From Chitinophagaceae bacterium (GTDB lineage Bacteria; Bacteroidota; Bacteroidia; Chitinophagales; Chitinophagaceae), in NCBI GenBank assembly GCA_019638595.1, contig JAHBTJ010000008.1:215730-279729 (forward strand): a stretch of DNA of 64,000 nt, given 5' to 3'. The notes under the pieces are model-generated. The model searched no databases and was not told the DNA's origin. It worked only from the letters and a program-made list of their open reading frames with translations. Made by a program: the position numbers and the translations under genes. Below, in pieces: positions 61,930 to 64,000 of the stretch (position 1 is its first letter; each line of letters opens with the position of its first letter).

Positions 61930-62571
61930 CTATTTCCATTTCAACGTATTTACCAGGTGCAGCATGTCTTTTTCGAGGAAGTTATAAACAATATTCAAAG
62001 AATCTTCGTTAGGGGTGCTGTTAAAATAAAGCGCGCCGCGTAAAAAATGCTTTATCGAATCGGTAGCGTAAAACTGCTTGCCTGTGGCCGCGTTGCCGCC
62101 TATTGAAAAAAATACTCCTTCCAGGCCGGTGGGTGTTCTGAAAGCAGAATCCTGGATGGAAGACGCACGCGAAGTATGTTTATACGTAATCTTGTAAGCT
62201 TCTTCGCGCAGGTTTTCAAACGTATTGACAACCGATGAGTCTTTGTATCCTTTCTCTGTTTTTACTTTATATACCGAGCGCCCGCCAATCGTTTTATAGC
62301 TGAGATACATACGCGCATTGAACGCAGGGAAGTCAACGTTGATCCAGTAAGGACTATCGGGATTGTCATCAAATAAACTGCTGTCTTTAACGATGTGGCT
62401 GTATACAGGGTATTCGAAGTTGTAAGGATAGTTGTCTTTTTCAAATGTTTGATACCGGTGCTCGGGAAAATCAATTGAAAAATATCCCCTGGGGCGGGGG
62501 GTATAATCACTATTGCACGATAACAAAAGTAGTATCCAGGCAACCAATAAAATTACGCCGGTTTGTTTCAT
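61930..62571 (-). CDS. gldD: Gliding motility lipoprotein GldD
   Basis: A 213-residue lipoprotein required for gliding motility in Bacteroidota. The N-terminus MKQTGVILLVAWILLLLSCNSDYTPRPRGYFSIDFPEHRYQ has a clear lipobox (LLSC, Cys near 19) and the GldD hallmark PRPRGYxRIDFP. The remaining GldD core is PYWINVDFPAFNARMYLSYK and the C-terminal ATDSIKHFLRGALYFNSTPNEDSLNIVYNFLEKD. It follows gldE by 22 bases, the conserved gldE-gldD order. It works with the Gld/Spr machinery that also secretes T9SS cargo, of which this window holds at least one clear example. Confidence 0.95.
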   Translation of the reverse strand: MKQTGVILLVAWILLLLSCNSDYTPRPRGYFSIDFPEHRYQTFEKDNYPYNFEYPVYSHIVKDSSLFDDNPDSPYWINVDFPAFNARMYLSYKTIGGRSVYKVKTEKGYKDSSVVNTFENLREEAYKITYKHTSRASSIQDSAFRTPTGLEGVFFSIGGNAATGKQFYATDSIKHFLRGALYFNSTPNEDSLNIVYNFLEKDMLHLVNTLKWK

Positions 62572-62593
62572 AGTATTACGATTTTATAACCGG

Positions 62594-63937
62594 TTATTGA
62601 TCAGTCAACACCCTTATGGTTACTTTTACCTTTTTAATTCTGTTTTTTTCTATTTCCATTACTGTAAATTCAAAATCTCCGATGGGTATCACCTGGTTTT
62701 CTTTGGGAATCTCTCCCGCCAGTTCAAGCACCAGCCCTGCAATCGATTCGCTGTCTCCTCTTACCTGGTCAAAAGTGTCTTCCGGTAAGCCCATTGCCTT
62801 GCAGGCGTCGGTTATCATGATGCGCCCTTCGAATATATAATTGTGGTCATCAATTTTTTTATTAACGCTTTCTTCATCATCAAACTCATCCCGTATATCG
62901 CCGATGATCTCCTCCATGATATCTTCCATTGTTACAATCCCCTCTGTTCCTCCAAACTCATCTACTACTACTGCAAAGTGAACACCCTTGCGCTGCAGAT
63001 CTTTCAGTAAATCTTTAATCAGGTTTTGTTCCGGCACAAAATAAGGTGGGCGTATCAGTTGCCGCCAGTCGTAATCGTCTTTTTCCCCAACATAGGATAA
63101 TACATCTTTAGTGTGAATAATTCCTACTACGTCATCAAGGCTGCCCTTGTATACCGGCAGACGGGAATAATGCAGCTCTTCTATTTTTTTTATAAGATCG
63201 GGAAAGCTCATGGAATAATGAATGGCACTTACGTCGAGCCGTGTACGCATGATCTGTTTTACGGTAACCTGTCCAAACCTGGCTATGCCGCGCAGTATAT
63301 TCTTTTCTTCTTCCGTAGTCTGTTCATTGGTATTCATTTCAATGGCCTGGTCTATGTCTTCGGGGTTGTATACATGATGTTCTTTAATACCCCCGAAACT
63401 TCTTTCTATGCCATCGGAGAATTTTGTAAAGGACCTGCTCATGCTGCCAAAAAATGCATCCAGTATTTCAACCAGCAGTGAAGCGCTGTAAGCTACCCGC
63501 AGATTATTTTGGGTTGCCCATACTCTGGGCAGGATTTCCCCAAAAAACACCAGCAGGAATACGATAACAAAGAGCTTTATAAAGAAATTAAGTCCGGTGT
63601 TTGCTTCCGTAAGAAATTCATCCATCAGCACATTGGCGACAATAATGATGCATATGTTCACGAATATGCCGGATATCTGCAGTGTGGTAAGCAGCTTTTT
63701 GGGTTGCTCCAGCAGGGAGGTGATCCTTCTTGCAGCAGGATGCTGTTTGGTTTTAAGCATATTAATATCGCGGTAGCCAAGAGAGAAAAATGCAACCTGC
63801 GCGCCGGAAAGAAAAAAGGCGATAATTAACAGTACAATGAGCAGTATAAGCAGTATGGTAACACTTTGCGAATTGACAGCCAGTAAAAAAGGCTTTAAAG
63901 CAGTAAAGCTTAGATGTGCCGCAGATGGATAATCCAA
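62594..63937 (-). CDS. gldE: Gliding motility-associated protein GldE (CNNM/CorC-like)
   Basis: A 447-residue membrane protein of the CNNM/HlyC-CorC family. The N-terminal DUF21/CNNM region has three or four membrane helices (ILLILLIVLLIIAFFLSGAQVAFFSL first, then two near residues 85-150). Two CBS domains follow (VTVKQIMRTRLDVSAIHY ... SRLPVYKGSLDDVVGIIHTKDVL; LLKDLQRKGVHFAVVVDEFGGTEGIVTMEDIMEEIIGDI). The CorC_HlyC domain closes it (RIMITDACKAMGLPEDTFDQVRGDSESIAGLVLELAGEIP). In Flavobacterium, gldE sits before gldD and can substitute in part for it. Its first-gene position here indicates a gldE-gldD transcript. Confidence 0.93.
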   Translation of the reverse strand: MDYPSAAHLSFTALKPFLLAVNSQSVTILLILLIVLLIIAFFLSGAQVAFFSLGYRDINMLKTKQHPAARRITSLLEQPKKLLTTLQISGIFVNICIIIVANVLMDEFLTEANTGLNFFIKLFVIVFLLVFFGEILPRVWATQNNLRVAYSASLLVEILDAFFGSMSRSFTKFSDGIERSFGGIKEHHVYNPEDIDQAIEMNTNEQTTEEEKNILRGIARFGQVTVKQIMRTRLDVSAIHYSMSFPDLIKKIEELHYSRLPVYKGSLDDVVGIIHTKDVLSYVGEKDDYDWRQLIRPPYFVPEQNLIKDLLKDLQRKGVHFAVVVDEFGGTEGIVTMEDIMEEIIGDIRDEFDDEESVNKKIDDHNYIFEGRIMITDACKAMGLPEDTFDQVRGDSESIAGLVLELAGEIPKENQVIPIGDFEFTVMEIEKNRIKKVKVTIRVLTDQ

Positions 63938-63974
63938 AATATTGGTTTTAGATGAATAAGTATTGAATCATAAA

Positions 63975-63994
63975 GGCAGGTCAACCGGCCTGCC
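63975..63994 (-). terminator. Possible terminator of a gene to the right of the window
   Basis: GGCAGG (63975-63980) pairs with CCTGCC (63989-63994). On the minus strand it is followed by TTTATG. It lies 38 bases before the gldE start, so it may end an upstream minus-strand gene that begins outside the window. Confidence 0.45.
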
Positions 63995-64000
63995 TGGTAC

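Overview
The window looks like a chromosomal segment of a Bacteroidota bacterium, most likely of the Chitinophagaceae or a near relative. The evidence is the gliding genes gldE and gldD, a type IX secretion (T9SS) sorting domain, a SusC/SusD pair, several TonB-dependent receptors with N-terminal carboxypeptidase-regulatory domains, TAnnTTTG-type promoter boxes, and the near absence of purine-rich Shine-Dalgarno sequences. There are no rRNA genes, no CRISPR array, no phage block and no tRNA gene that I can support.

Layout. 1-10 kb: the 5' end of a prolyl oligopeptidase, a secreted Gfo/Idh/MocA oxidoreductase, a HAD phosphatase, a 900-residue propeller/cytochrome-c lipoprotein, an MBOAT O-acyltransferase with its SGNH partner, and a secreted esterase. 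10-23 kb: an ElyC-like protein, a BtuB-like receptor, a deoxynucleoside kinase, trpS, a ketoglutarate-semialdehyde-type dehydrogenase, an SMP-30-like protein, an L,D-transpeptidase, a beta-helix protein with a possible carbohydrate-binding tail, trmD and an Hsp15-type S4 protein. 23-28 kb: a DPP-IV peptidase and a T9SS-exported esterase with PKD repeats. 28-33.2 kb: a compact minus-strand operon of AhpD-like protein, TonB receptor, MFS transporter and a second AhpD-like protein. 33-41 kb: housekeeping genes (greA, a hydroxyacid dehydrogenase, rsmA head-to-head with pdxA) and a small set of secreted or exported sugar-related proteins. 41-46 kb: two small secreted proteins with fibronectin-like folds, a winged-helix regulator, a TPR protein and a TonB receptor.

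46.8-61.8 kb is a polysaccharide utilisation locus (PUL), probably for a fructan. It has an AraC regulator and a hybrid two-component sensor with a periplasmic sugar-binding domain on the minus strand. Divergent from these are a PfkB-fold protein, a sugar-porter MFS transporter, SusC, SusD and two secreted GH32 enzymes. The expected flow is capture by SusCD, hydrolysis by GH32, import by the MFS protein and sensing of the released sugar by the hybrid sensor. Two things are odd: the PfkB-fold protein has lost every catalytic motif I can check, and both GH32 proteins carry unusual forms of the conserved active-site motifs. gldE and gldD close the window.

The most unusual non-coding signal is a dispersed family of intergenic arrays with strict 7-nt periodicity at about 2.7, 14.8, 43.2, 46.4 and 61.9 kb. 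The unit sequences drift but the period holds. Two arrays share an identical 25-bp core, and one array abuts the broken end of an IS110-family transposase. A second repeat class, a cluster of REP-like imperfect palindromes, fills 8.69-8.96 kb.
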